Source: CAVTBT01 sp963733065 (lineage in GTDB: Bacteria > Actinomycetota > Thermoleophilia > Gaiellales > Gaiellaceae). From it: a DNA stretch of 64,000 bases. The notes under the pieces were generated by a model. That model was given only the letters and a program-made list of their open reading frames with translations. It did no database searches and was not told the DNA's origin. Numbering within the stretch: the stretch's first letter is position 1; the number at the start of each line of letters is the position of its first letter. Location: positions 1 to 64,000 of the forward strand of contig CAVTBT010000003.1 of the NCBI GenBank assembly GCA_963733065.1. The letters run 5' to 3'. A program made the translations under genes and the position numbers. This document shows, one piece after another, positions 7,469 to 15,394 of this stretch.

Positions 7469-8671
7469 CTAACGCCGGTTGTCGCGCGGATCCCAGAGCG
7501 GCGTCTCGGCCGTCTCCTCGTACGCCATGCCGTCCGGGTAGCTGATCAGCTCGATGTACGTCCCGAACGGCGTGCGGAAGTAGTTGATCGACTGGCCGGC
7601 GGCCGGGCCGTCCGTCGTGGCCAGCGGGCCGAGCAGCTTCTCCACGCCCTTCGACTGCATGTACTTGACGGCCCTGTCGATGTTGCGCACGTAGAAGGCG
7701 ATGTGCTTGCCGCCGTAGTCGGAGTTCTTGCGGAACGTCCGGTTCTGGTCGGGCGACGTGTACTGGAAGAGCTCGACGTTCGGGCCGTTGCCGCAGCGCA
7801 CCATCGTGATCTGCTCGATCACCGCGCGCGGATGGACGCCGAGCAGGTCCGTCATGAACGAGCCGGTCGGGTCGCTGAACGGGCCGAACGTGAGCGGCGC
7901 GCGGCAGCCGAGCACGTCCTCGAACCACTCGATCGCCTCGTCGATGTCCGGGACGGTGATGCCGACGTGATCCATGCCGAGCAGGCCGGGCACGCTCGTC
8001 TCGACCGACCGGCGGCCGTTCCGCTTCGGCGACCAGAGCGGCTTCCGCGTGTCGTCCTCGTAGGCCATGCCCTTCGGGTAGCTGATCAGCTCGATGTACG
8101 TCCCGAACGGCGCGCGGAAGTAGTTGATCGACTGGCCGGCGGCCGGGCCCTCGGTGACCGCGAGCGGGCCGAGCAGCTTCTGGACGCCGTGCGACACCAT
8201 GTGCGCGACGGCCTTGTCGATGTCGTTGACGTAGAACGCGATGTGGTGGCCGGCCCAGTCGGAGTTCTTCGGGAACGTCGTCTTCTGGTCGGGCGCCTCG
8301 TACTCGAAGAGCTCGATGTTGGCGCTGCGGCCGCAGCGGATCATCGTGATCTGCTCGATGACGGCGCGCGGATGGACGTCCAGCAGGTCCTGCATGAACG
8401 TGCCGGTCGGGTCGCTGAACGGGCCGAAGGTGAGCGGCGCGCTGCAGCCCATGACCTCCTCGAACCACGCGATCGCCTCGTCGATGTCCGGGACGGTGAT
8501 GCCGGCGTGATCCATGCCGACGAGGCCGAGCTTGCCCTTCCCCTTGTCGTGGTCGGAGCCCTTCGCGGGCGGAGGTGAGCCGGCGTTCGCGCCGGCCAGC
8601 GCCACGAGTGCGATCGCGGCCATGCTCGACAGCACCGCCAGGCCGAGCGTCAGGCGTCGTCGCCGTGACAT
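7469..8671 (-). CDS. Secreted protein with two tandem VOC (glyoxalase-fold) domains
   Basis: 400 residues from ATG 8671, chosen because the signal peptide MSRRRRLTLGLAVLSSMAAI begins there and GAGAGG lies about 9 nt upstream; a longer frame reaches 8740. After a short linker come two near-identical vicinal-oxygen-chelate domains (about residues 45-205 and 235-395), each starting GMDHxGITVPDIDEAI and ending AAGQSINYFRxPFGTYIELI. His of MDH, and Glu of TYIELI, match VOC metal ligands. Such domains do lyase, dioxygenase or binding chemistry; the substrate is unknown. The two halves are a recent 540-bp internal duplication. A piece of the second domain recurs at 4375-4418. Confidence 0.85.
   Translation of the reverse strand: MSRRRRLTLGLAVLSSMAAIALVALAGANAGSPPPAKGSDHDKGKGKLGLVGMDHAGITVPDIDEAIAWFEEVMGCSAPLTFGPFSDPTGTFMQDLLDVHPRAVIEQITMIRCGRSANIELFEYEAPDQKTTFPKNSDWAGHHIAFYVNDIDKAVAHMVSHGVQKLLGPLAVTEGPAAGQSINYFRAPFGTYIELISYPKGMAYEDDTRKPLWSPKRNGRRSVETSVPGLLGMDHVGITVPDIDEAIEWFEDVLGCRAPLTFGPFSDPTGSFMTDLLGVHPRAVIEQITMVRCGNGPNVELFQYTSPDQNRTFRKNSDYGGKHIAFYVRNIDRAVKYMQSKGVEKLLGPLATTDGPAAGQSINYFRTPFGTYIELISYPDGMAYEETAETPLWDPRDNRR
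7500..8525. repeat. Direct duplication, 540-bp period, inside the double-VOC gene
   Basis: Segments around 7500-7985 and 8040-8525 align with a constant offset of 540 nt. For example GTAGCTGATCAGCTCGATGT occurs at both 7537 and 8077, and the GTGATCCATGCCGA ending each domain start occurs at both places. Nucleotide similarity is high throughout, with most differences at codon third positions, which points to duplication with selection to keep both domains. Confidence 0.9.
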
Positions 8672-8761
8672 GTGAGCGATCCTCTCGCCACATCCGGCTG
8701 CCGTCAAACGCGGCGCGCTTGCAGTACCACCGGGCGCCATGTATCAATCGTCGCGAGGGTC

Positions 8762-10381
8762 ATGATGAGGCGCGCGGCACTCACCGTCGCGGTGCTGCTG
8801 CTCGTCGGTGCCGGCGTCGCGGCCTCATTCGGCCGGACCAGCTCGGGCCCGGCCGCGAGTGCGGTGCGCGAGGGCGGGACGTTCAGGATCGCCTACTTCT
8901 CGAGCGACGTGACCGTCGACCCGGCGCTGCCCACGGTCTTCGGCGAGGCGCTTCTGCAGGCGACGTGCGCGAAGCTCATGAACTACCGCGACCGGTCGTC
9001 CCCGGCCGGGCTGCAGATCGTGCCCGAGGTGGCGGCGGCATACCCGCGCGTCTCGCGGGACGGCCGGACGTACACGTTCACGCTCAGGCGCGGTCTGCGC
9101 TTCAGCGACGGCTCGCCGGTCACGGCCGAGAGCTTCGCGCGGGCCTTCGTACGCGTGCTGGCGCCGTCGATGCGATCGTACGGCGCCGTCTTTCTCGAGG
9201 ACGTCGTCGGCGCAAAGGGCGCGGCGGAGGGCACCGTGCCGGCGGGCGTGCGGACCCAGGGGAACCGGCTGGTCGTCCGCCTGACCCGGCCGGCGCCGGA
9301 CTTCCCGAACCGCATGGCGCTGACGGTCTTCTGCGCCGTTCCGCCGAACCTGCCCATCGACCCGGAGGGGGTCGGCGCGCCGCTCCACTCCGCCGGCCCG
9401 TACTACGTCGCCGAGTTCGTCCGCGACCGCCGGATCGTGCTCGAGCGCAACCGCTTCTACCGGGGCTCGCGGCCGCACCACGTCGACCGCTTCGTCGTCG
9501 ACCTCGACGCCGCAGGCCCACTCGACACCCTCGCCAGAGTGCAGGCGGGGACGGCCGACTGGACGCTGATCGAGTCGAGGCTCCAGTTCTCCCAGCTCGG
9601 CGAGCTCGCCCGCCGCTACGGCGTCAACCGCACGCAGCTCTTCCTCACCCCCGGGCTCTACCTGGTCGGCTTCCACCTCAACACGCGTGGGCCGCTCTTC
9701 CGGAACAACCCGCAGCTGCGGCGTGCCGTCAACTTCGCCGTCGACCGGCCGGCGTTGCTGCGGGAGGTCGGGATGCATGCGGGCGGGGTCACGGACCAGT
9801 ACCTGCCGCCGGCGGCGCCCGGGTTCAGGGACGCGCGCATCTATCCGCTGCGCGGGCCCGACCTCGCGCGGGCGAGAGCGCTCGCGCGCGGGCACCTCCG
9901 CAGCGGCAAGGCGGTCGTCTACATCTCCGACGACCGGCCGCTCGCCGCGCAGGCGCAGATCCTGCAGCGGAACCTGGCGGCGATCGGGCTGGACGTCGAG
10001 ATCAAGCAGTCGCCGACGAGCGCCCACTTCGCGAAGCTGTTCCGGCGCGGCGAGCCCTGGGACATCGGCTCGGCCGGCTGGTACCCGGAGTACCCCGACC
10101 CGTCGCAGTACCTGAACGTCCTGTTCGGGAGTGGCAGCAGCGCCAACCCGGGCTTCCGCTCGCCGACCTTCGACCGGCTCCTGGCGCGGGCGGCCGGGCT
10201 GCGCGGCAGCGCCCGCTACCGCGCCTACGCGACGCTCGACGCACGGCTGGCGCGCGAGGCGGCGCCCTACCTCGCGGTCAGCTACAGCAACAACCCGACG
10301 CTCGTCTCCAGCCGAGTCGACCGCCGCTGCGTCGTGCTGCGGCCGGAGCTCGACCTCGCCGCAGCCTGCCTGAAGGGCTGA
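8762..10381 (+). CDS. ABC transporter solute-binding protein, family 5 (Dpp/Opp type)
   Basis: About 540 residues. ATG 8762 or 8765 follows GAGG. A hydrophobic export signal (RRAALTVAVLLLVGAGVAA) precedes the mature domain. Family-5 features: EGGTFRIAYFSSDVTVDPAL, the signature-like FTLRRGLRFSDGSPVTAESF (about residues 100-119), LQIVPEVAAAYP, and the C-terminal WYPEYPDPSQYL. It would bind a peptide, nickel chelate or glycoside outside the cell and deliver it to a permease, but no permease or ATPase genes lie beside it. It is divergent from the double-VOC gene (90-nt shared upstream region) and converges on the cyclase gene with a 6-nt gap. Confidence 0.9.
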   Translation: MMRRAALTVAVLLLVGAGVAASFGRTSSGPAASAVREGGTFRIAYFSSDVTVDPALPTVFGEALLQATCAKLMNYRDRSSPAGLQIVPEVAAAYPRVSRDGRTYTFTLRRGLRFSDGSPVTAESFARAFVRVLAPSMRSYGAVFLEDVVGAKGAAEGTVPAGVRTQGNRLVVRLTRPAPDFPNRMALTVFCAVPPNLPIDPEGVGAPLHSAGPYYVAEFVRDRRIVLERNRFYRGSRPHHVDRFVVDLDAAGPLDTLARVQAGTADWTLIESRLQFSQLGELARRYGVNRTQLFLTPGLYLVGFHLNTRGPLFRNNPQLRRAVNFAVDRPALLREVGMHAGGVTDQYLPPAAPGFRDARIYPLRGPDLARARALARGHLRSGKAVVYISDDRPLAAQAQILQRNLAAIGLDVEIKQSPTSAHFAKLFRRGEPWDIGSAGWYPEYPDPSQYLNVLFGSGSSANPGFRSPTFDRLLARAAGLRGSARYRAYATLDARLAREAAPYLAVSYSNNPTLVSSRVDRRCVVLRPELDLAAACLKG

Positions 10382-10387
10382 TCGCGC

Positions 10388-11932
10388 CTACGGCGCCTGC
10401 ACGGTCACCCAGACGAGTCCGCCGCTGACGGCGACGCCGGCCGGAGAGTTCCCGACGTCGATCGTGGCCTCGACGGCGTCCGTCGCAGGATCGATCCTCG
10501 AGACCGTGCCGTCCGAGCTCGCGACCCAGACCGCCCCGCCGCCGACCGCCAGCGCCACCGGCGTCGCGGCCACGGGGATCGTCGCCGTCAGTGCGTTGCT
10601 GCCGGGGTCGATGCGGGAGACGCGAGCGTCGCCCGCGTTGGCGACCCACACAGCGCCCTCGCCGACCGCGATCGCGACCGGCCGGCGGCCGACACTGATC
10701 GTGCGGATCGGGCCGCTGTCGAACGTCGTCGGGCTGTAGCGATCGACGCTCGCGTCGGCCTCGTTGGCCACCCAGACGGATCCCGCGCCGTAGGCCACGC
10801 CCGACGGCTCGGCCCCGGCGAACGAGCTGGCCGCGACGCGCGTCCCCGTCCGATCGATGCGCGCCAGCGTCGAGTCGCTGAAGACGGCCCAGACGGCGCC
10901 GCCGCCGAGCGCGACCGCACCCTTGGTCGATCCGCCGGTGGTGACGTCGATCGTGTCTGACAGGCGGTTGAACTGCGGATCCACGCGGGAGACGGCGCCG
11001 GTGCGTCCATGGGCGATCCAGACCGCCTCCGTAGCGGCCGCGAGGCCGGTCGGCGTGCTCTGCTCGAGCGTGACGGTCGCGGCCGCCGTCCTCGTGCTCG
11101 GGTCGATGCGAGTCAGCGTCCGGTCGTCCAGGTTGCCCACCCAGATCGCGTCGGCGCCGGCCGCGATCGGCCCGGGCCGGACACCGACCGGGACCGCCGA
11201 GACGATCTCGCTCGCCTCGGGGTCGATCACCCCCACGTTGTTCGCGGGCACGCTGTCGAGCCCGCCGCCGTCACGTGTGGCGATGACGGCGATCGCCGCG
11301 GCGACCGCGAGTGCGGCGAGCACGCTGCCGGCGATCAGCCACGCGGTGAACGGCCGCCGCCGCGCGTCCGTCGGCGCACCCCGAAGCGGCGGAAACGCGG
11401 CGGGGAGGCCATCGGCGACCACCTGGTAGAGCCGGACCGGGCGGTCGAAGTCCTTGAGGGGCAGCTCCCCGAGGTTCTGGAGCCGCGAGGCGAGCTCCTC
11501 GTCCTCGTCTTCGAGCAGGCTCTGGGTCGTCTGCGACACGAGCACCTGCCCGCCGTGGCCGGCCGCGCAGATGCGCGCCGCGCGGTGCACCGCGAGACCG
11601 GTGTAGCGGCCGTCGACAGGTGTCGCATGCGCGGTGTGGAGTCCCATGCGCACGAGGAAGCGGCTGCCGTCCGGCCACGGATGGGCGGCCATCGCACGCT
11701 GACACTCGACGGCGGCCAGCACAGCCTCGCGCGCGCTCGGGAACGCGACGAAGAAGGCGTCGCCCTGCGTGTCGATCTCGAAGCCGTCGTGGCGCGCCAC
11801 GACCTCGCGGATGAGGCGGCCGTGCTCGGCCAGCGCGGCCGCGTAGCGGGTGCGGAGGGCGCGGACGAGCTCGGTCGAGCCCTCGATGTCGGTGAACATG
11901 AACGTGACGGCCCCGCTCGGCGGCTCGGACAT
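10388..11932 (-). CDS. Class III cyclase, TM segment and extracytoplasmic beta-propeller
   Basis: 514 residues from ATG 11932 (a longer frame to 12028 lacks homology). Residues 5-175 are a class III nucleotide cyclase domain: FMFTDIEGST (metal Asp15) and DTQGDAFFVAF (metal Asp58), RMGLHTAH, and VSQTTQSLLEDE. A single TM helix spans about 196-218 (AWLIAGSVLAALAVAAAIAV). The rest is a run of YVTN/Vgb-like repeats with the recurring pattern GGGAVWVA..GTVSRIDP, about six blades, predicted outside. The layout suggests that ligand or surface sensing by the propeller controls cytoplasmic cyclic-nucleotide synthesis. Whether cyclase activity is retained cannot be told from the sequence. Confidence 0.85.
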   Translation of the reverse strand: MSEPPSGAVTFMFTDIEGSTELVRALRTRYAAALAEHGRLIREVVARHDGFEIDTQGDAFFVAFPSAREAVLAAVECQRAMAAHPWPDGSRFLVRMGLHTAHATPVDGRYTGLAVHRAARICAAGHGGQVLVSQTTQSLLEDEDEELASRLQNLGELPLKDFDRPVRLYQVVADGLPAAFPPLRGAPTDARRRPFTAWLIAGSVLAALAVAAAIAVIATRDGGGLDSVPANNVGVIDPEASEIVSAVPVGVRPGPIAAGADAIWVGNLDDRTLTRIDPSTRTAAATVTLEQSTPTGLAAATEAVWIAHGRTGAVSRVDPQFNRLSDTIDVTTGGSTKGAVALGGGAVWAVFSDSTLARIDRTGTRVAASSFAGAEPSGVAYGAGSVWVANEADASVDRYSPTTFDSGPIRTISVGRRPVAIAVGEGAVWVANAGDARVSRIDPGSNALTATIPVAATPVALAVGGGAVWVASSDGTVSRIDPATDAVEATIDVGNSPAGVAVSGGLVWVTVQAP

Positions 11933-12011
11933 CGTGCGAAGCGTTGCAGGCGCACGCGGCGGACGCACCCGCGCCGGCGCGGCCATGCCGGGCGTGGTGA
12001 GAATCCTCGGC

Positions 12012-12461
12012 ATGGAGACGCCGATCACCGGGTCGTACTGGGTCGAGCCGGGACGGCTCCTCGCGGGCGCCTACGCGCGTGATCCGGCTGCACTGGTCGC
12101 GGCGGGAGTCACGCTGTTCGTCGACCTCACGGAGGAAGGCGAGCTGCTGCCGTACCTCGTCGATGCGACGGCGCGCCACGAGCGGGTGCCCGTGCCGGAC
12201 TTCTCGGCCCCGCCGGTGCCGACGATGCGGCGCGTGCTCGACCTGATCCGGGCCGAGCTCGAGGCGGGCGGCCTCGTCTACCTCCACTGCCACGGCGGCT
12301 GCGGCCGGACGGGCACCGTCGTCGGCTGCTGGCTCGTCGAGCGCGGTCTGCCGGGCGAGGAGGCGCTGGCGCGCGTGGCGGAGCTGTCCGGTTGGCGCTG
12401 CCCCGAGACGCCCGAGCAGCGAGCGCTGGTGGTCGGCTGGACGCCACTCGGCTCCGGCTGA
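12012..12461 (+). CDS. Dual-specificity protein phosphatase, catalytically complete
   Basis: 149 residues from ATG 12012 (METPITGSYWVEPGRLLAG is a typical start; ATG 11985 is possible). The P-loop HCHGGCGRTG holds nucleophile Cys93 and Arg99, and Asp63 in VPVPDFSAPP is the likely general acid. FVDLTEEGEL and YLHC fit the cyclin-dependent-kinase-inhibitor/PTP-like tyrosine phosphatase group. It would remove phosphate from protein or small-molecule esters in the cytoplasm. It is divergent from the cyclase gene and followed 76 nt later by a paralogue lacking the catalytic residues. Confidence 0.85.
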   Translation: METPITGSYWVEPGRLLAGAYARDPAALVAAGVTLFVDLTEEGELLPYLVDATARHERVPVPDFSAPPVPTMRRVLDLIRAELEAGGLVYLHCHGGCGRTGTVVGCWLVERGLPGEEALARVAELSGWRCPETPEQRALVVGWTPLGSG

Positions 12462-12537
12462 CCTTGGGGTTCAAACGCTACCAATTCGGCACGAAGCCGG
12501 CACACACGCGTGCGGATTTCCCGGGCACGGTGTCGGC

Positions 12538-13143
12538 ATGTCGATCCACTTCGTGAAGGCGCCGGTGCCGGGCTCCTACGTCGTCTTCCTCCCCGTCATC
12601 GCCGGGCCGTACCCGGGTGCGGCCGACGAGCGGGAGGCGCGACGGCGTCTTGGCCGCATCAGAGGCGAGGGCTGCGACTTCTTCCTCGATCTCACCGAGG
12701 ACGGCGAGCTCGAGCCGTACGCGCAGCTCCTGCCGGGCACGGTGCGGCACGTGCGGATTCCGCTGCGGAAGGGCGAGGCGCCGCCGCCGGAGCGGATGCG
12801 GGAGGTCGTCGACGCGATCAACGGTGCAAGCCGCGACGGCTTCTTCGTCTACGTCCACGACGCGGAGGGCGTCGGTCGCGTCGGGATGGCGGTCGGCTGC
12901 TGGGTTGCGGACCGGCCGATCGTCGACGGGGACATCCTCGACTTCATCGACCGACGCCGTGCGGACATCCCGGGGCGCGTGCCCTCCCCGACGCTCGCGG
13001 AGCAGCGGGCGTTCGTCCGCGGCTGGACGCGTGGCCAGCAGCCGCCGCCGGTGCGGCCGATGATCCTGCCCTTCGCAGACTGGGCCCGCGAGCAGCTTCA
13101 GCCCGAGCGGATCAGCTCGCCGTCCGGATCGAGCTCGACGTAG
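12538..13143 (+). CDS. Pseudophosphatase paralogue with catalytic Cys replaced by Asp
   Basis: 201 residues from ATG 12538. Collinear with its upstream neighbour (FFLDLTEDGELEPY against FVDLTEEGELLPY; VGCW and EQRAFVRGW also shared), so the pair arose by duplication. The P-loop has become VYVHDAEGVGRVG: nucleophile Cys is Asp108, while the loop Arg114 is kept. The general-acid region VPDFSAP is now IPLRKGEAP, losing the Asp. Both changes predict no phosphatase activity. A retained Arg suggests it may still bind phosphorylated ligands or regulate the active partner. Its 3' end overlaps the convergent lipoprotein gene by 46 nt. Confidence 0.85.
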   Translation: MSIHFVKAPVPGSYVVFLPVIAGPYPGAADEREARRRLGRIRGEGCDFFLDLTEDGELEPYAQLLPGTVRHVRIPLRKGEAPPPERMREVVDAINGASRDGFFVYVHDAEGVGRVGMAVGCWVADRPIVDGDILDFIDRRRADIPGRVPSPTLAEQRAFVRGWTRGQQPPPVRPMILPFADWAREQLQPERISSPSGSSST

Positions 13144-13412
13144 TGGTCGGCCTCGCCATTTCGGTACGCCTCGCACTGGTTGGCGGGCTCGTCGTCGACC
13201 GGCTGCCGCGGATCGTGGGCGACATCCGCCACCCAGCCGGGCTCGATGACGCCGAGACACGGGCCGACGGACAGGTCGGTGCCTGACGCCTTGGCCTGGT
13301 CGTACGCAGCCTTCGCCCGCGCGACCGTCTCGTCGCTTGCGGACTCGCTCCCGCCGCCGCAGGCGGCGAGGAGCACAACCGCGACTGCGCCGACGAGCAG
13401 CCGCTTAGGCAT
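13098..13412 (-). CDS. Small lipoprotein
   Basis: 104 residues from ATG 13412. Lipoprotein signal MPKRLLVGAVAVVLLAAC with a clear lipobox LLAAC, so lipid-anchored on the outer face of the membrane. The mature part starts GGGSESASDETV, has a short helix (ARAKAAYDQAKASG) and contains two more Cys (GPCLGV, NQCEAY) that could form a disulphide. No family recognised. It overlaps the upstream GNAT gene by 8 nt and so probably shares its transcript, and it overlaps the convergent pseudophosphatase gene by 46 nt. Confidence 0.75.
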   Translation of the reverse strand: MPKRLLVGAVAVVLLAACGGGSESASDETVARAKAAYDQAKASGTDLSVGPCLGVIEPGWVADVAHDPRQPVDDEPANQCEAYRNGEADHYVELDPDGELIRSG

Positions 13413-13911
13413 CGACCCGGTAGGCCATGAGGATCGCGTCGACCTCCTCGCCGTCACGGACGTAGTGCCTACGGCGGAGCCCTTCGCGCTCGAACCCGAA
13501 CGACTCGTAGAGCTTGATCGCGGGATCGTTCCACGGGAAGACGTGCAACTCCAGCTTGGTGACGCCGACCTCGCGCGACCATGCGACCGACTGCTCGAGC
13601 AGTGCCTGGCCGATACCGCGACGCCGGTGCGAGGCGGCCACCATGAGCCCGAGGTCGGCGACGTGCACGCTGGCCGGGTGCGTGTCGCGGGCAAGCGAGA
13701 GCCGGGCCACGATCTCCTCGTCGTCCTCGACCACGAACACGGCCGCGTGTGGATAGCGGCGCAGCGCCTTGAGGTAACGCCGCTCCTCGTTCACACCGCG
13801 CCAGCCGTCGCTCGAGATCAGCCAGCCTTCCGGCTCGCTGCTCACCGCGGCCGCCAGATCGACGAGCACCTGGGCGTCCTCGGGTCGAGCCTCGCGGATC
13901 TGCCACGTCAC
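13405..13911 (-). CDS. GNAT-family N-acetyltransferase
   Basis: 168 residues, GTG start at 13911 overlapping the stop of the gamma-glutamyltransferase gene (GTGA). Classic GNAT layout: TWQIREARPEDAQVLVDLAA at the start, strand 4 HVADLGLMVAASHRRRGIGQ with the acetyl-CoA pyrophosphate-binding R-R-x-G-I-G (motif A), and LHVFPWNDPAIKLYESFGF (motif B). Closest in style to RimI/phosphinothricin-type acetyltransferases; the substrate cannot be predicted. It lies between ggt and the lipoprotein gene in one leftward unit. Confidence 0.9.
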   Translation of the reverse strand: MTWQIREARPEDAQVLVDLAAAVSSEPEGWLISSDGWRGVNEERRYLKALRRYPHAAVFVVEDDEEIVARLSLARDTHPASVHVADLGLMVAASHRRRGIGQALLEQSVAWSREVGVTKLELHVFPWNDPAIKLYESFGFEREGLRRRHYVRDGEEVDAILMAYRVDA

Positions 13912-15251
13912 GCGACCACGATCCCGTGGCCGCCGCGGCGCGGATCGCCCGCGGCGTGGAGCGAGCCGTCGGCCCGCAGCTCGACGGCCGCGACGCCGCC
14001 GAAGAACAGGTTGCGGCCGGCCCAGCGCACGACTTCCCAGCCCGCGTCGGCGAGCGCCTGCGCGTCAGCCTCGGAGCGTCCGCCTTCGACGTGGACGCGG
14101 CGGTCGGGATCGACGTGCAGCCGCGGCGCGTCGATCGCCTCGGCCAGGTCCTCGTCGCGGCCGACGACTGCGGCGGCGACCTGCGCGATGGCGCCGGCGA
14201 GCCGCACCGACCCGGCGCTCCCGAGCGCGAGCCGCGGCCGGCCGTTCTCGAGCACGAGCGTCGGCGCCATCATGCTCGGCAGACGCGCGCCCGGTGGGAA
14301 GGGCTCGTAGCCGATGACGTCGAGCTCCCCCAGCATGTTGTTCAGCTGCGTGCCGCCTCGGAAGACGCCCGACCCGGCGCCGAGGGTCGACGACAGCGCG
14401 ACGGCGTCCCCGGCCGCGTCGACGACGGACACCTGCGTCGTCCCGGTGAGGTTCGGCGGGGCCGGCACGTGACGGCCGTACGCGTCGTGGAGCGCGGCGG
14501 CGAGCCCGGTCGGGGAGTACGGGTCGTCGTCCAGGAGCGCGAGGGCGCGGGCGACGACGGCGCCGCCGCGCGACGGCTCGGCCGCGGTCACGACGTCCCG
14601 GTCCGCGAATTCGACGTGGCGCGGTGCCCGCTCGCCGACGGAGTACGCGTCGATGTCCTCGGCCAGCTCGGGGACGAGCTCGCGCACGACGTCCGAGCCG
14701 TGGTCGCGCACGCGTTCGAGCGTCGGCACGAGATCGGCCGTCTCGACCCGGGCCGGGTTGCCGTACACGCGCCGGCCGCCCTCGTCCCGCTGCAGCATCG
14801 CGGTCAGGATCGTGTGGAGAAACGCCTGGGGCTCCCCCACGTCCACACCCATCCCAGCCAGTTCGATCGACGGCTGCACGAGGTCTGGCCACGGCATGCG
14901 TCCGAAGCGCCGGTGCGCCTCCTCGAGACCCACGAGCAGCCCGGGGACGGCGACGGCGCCTTCGCCGATATGGAAGATCTGGGTCGACGCATCCGCGAAG
15001 TCGACGACGACCTCCTCCATCTCGCCGAGCGACCGCGAGGGCGCGGCGAAGAAGCAGTCGAGGAACGTCGTGCGGCCGTCGACGTGCAGCAGCAGGAAGC
15101 CGCCGCCCGTCGGCCCGGTCAGCGGACCTTCGGTCACGAACGCGGCACACGCCGCCGCCACGCAGGCGTCGATCGCGTTGCCGCCCGCTGCGAGCACGCG
15201 AGCGCCCGCCTCGGCGGTGAGGGCATGGCCGGCTGCGATGGCGCCGTTCAT
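13908..15251 (-). CDS. ggt: Gamma-glutamyltransferase family protein (Ntn hydrolase)
   Basis: 447 residues, somewhat shorter than typical GGT (about 550). N-terminal GHALTAEAGARVLAAGGNAI and ACAAFVTEGPLTGPTGGGFL are diagnostic. The autoproteolytic nucleophile is the Thr of LTGTTQVSVVDAAGD, and the glycine-rich oxyanion and substrate region LPSMMAPTLVLENGRPRLAL is kept. It would hydrolyse or transfer gamma-glutamyl groups (glutathione, gamma-Glu amides). No signal peptide is seen, so the enzyme is probably cytosolic. No Shine-Dalgarno sequence precedes ATG 15251, but a -10-like TACGCT sits 7-12 nt upstream, suggesting leaderless expression. Confidence 0.9.
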   Translation of the reverse strand: MNGAIAAGHALTAEAGARVLAAGGNAIDACVAAACAAFVTEGPLTGPTGGGFLLLHVDGRTTFLDCFFAAPSRSLGEMEEVVVDFADASTQIFHIGEGAVAVPGLLVGLEEAHRRFGRMPWPDLVQPSIELAGMGVDVGEPQAFLHTILTAMLQRDEGGRRVYGNPARVETADLVPTLERVRDHGSDVVRELVPELAEDIDAYSVGERAPRHVEFADRDVVTAAEPSRGGAVVARALALLDDDPYSPTGLAAALHDAYGRHVPAPPNLTGTTQVSVVDAAGDAVALSSTLGAGSGVFRGGTQLNNMLGELDVIGYEPFPPGARLPSMMAPTLVLENGRPRLALGSAGSVRLAGAIAQVAAAVVGRDEDLAEAIDAPRLHVDPDRRVHVEGGRSEADAQALADAGWEVVRWAGRNLFFGGVAAVELRADGSLHAAGDPRRGGHGIVVA

Positions 15252-15257
15252 GGCTTC

Positions 15258-15263
15258 AGCGTA
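15258..15263 (-). promoter_or_regulatory. Probable -10 box of a leaderless ggt promoter
   Basis: On the minus strand TACGCT lies 7-12 nt before the ATG at 15251, where transcription would begin at or near the start codon. No ribosome-binding site lies between. Leaderless genes are common in actinobacteria. No good -35 box is visible. Confidence 0.4.
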
Positions 15264-15394
15264 AAGCGGTGGTCTCGGTCCGGAGCACGACAGCCGGAAC
15301 CGACCCGCTGGGGCCGAAGGCCGAAACCGCGATGAATCGGTGCTACTTTGGCCGTCTCTTCCACGCAGACCAGCCCGGGGTACTCAAGGAACCG

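Noticed and set aside
7265..8578. 437-codon plus-strand frame antisense to the double-VOC gene
   Set aside because: Repeats seen in it are only the antisense of the duplicated VOC domains; no family features.
7248..8747. 499-codon minus-strand frame over the double-VOC gene
   Set aside because: Out-of-frame shadow of the VOC gene: repetitive His/Arg/Gly-rich translation reflecting the duplicated third-frame sequence.
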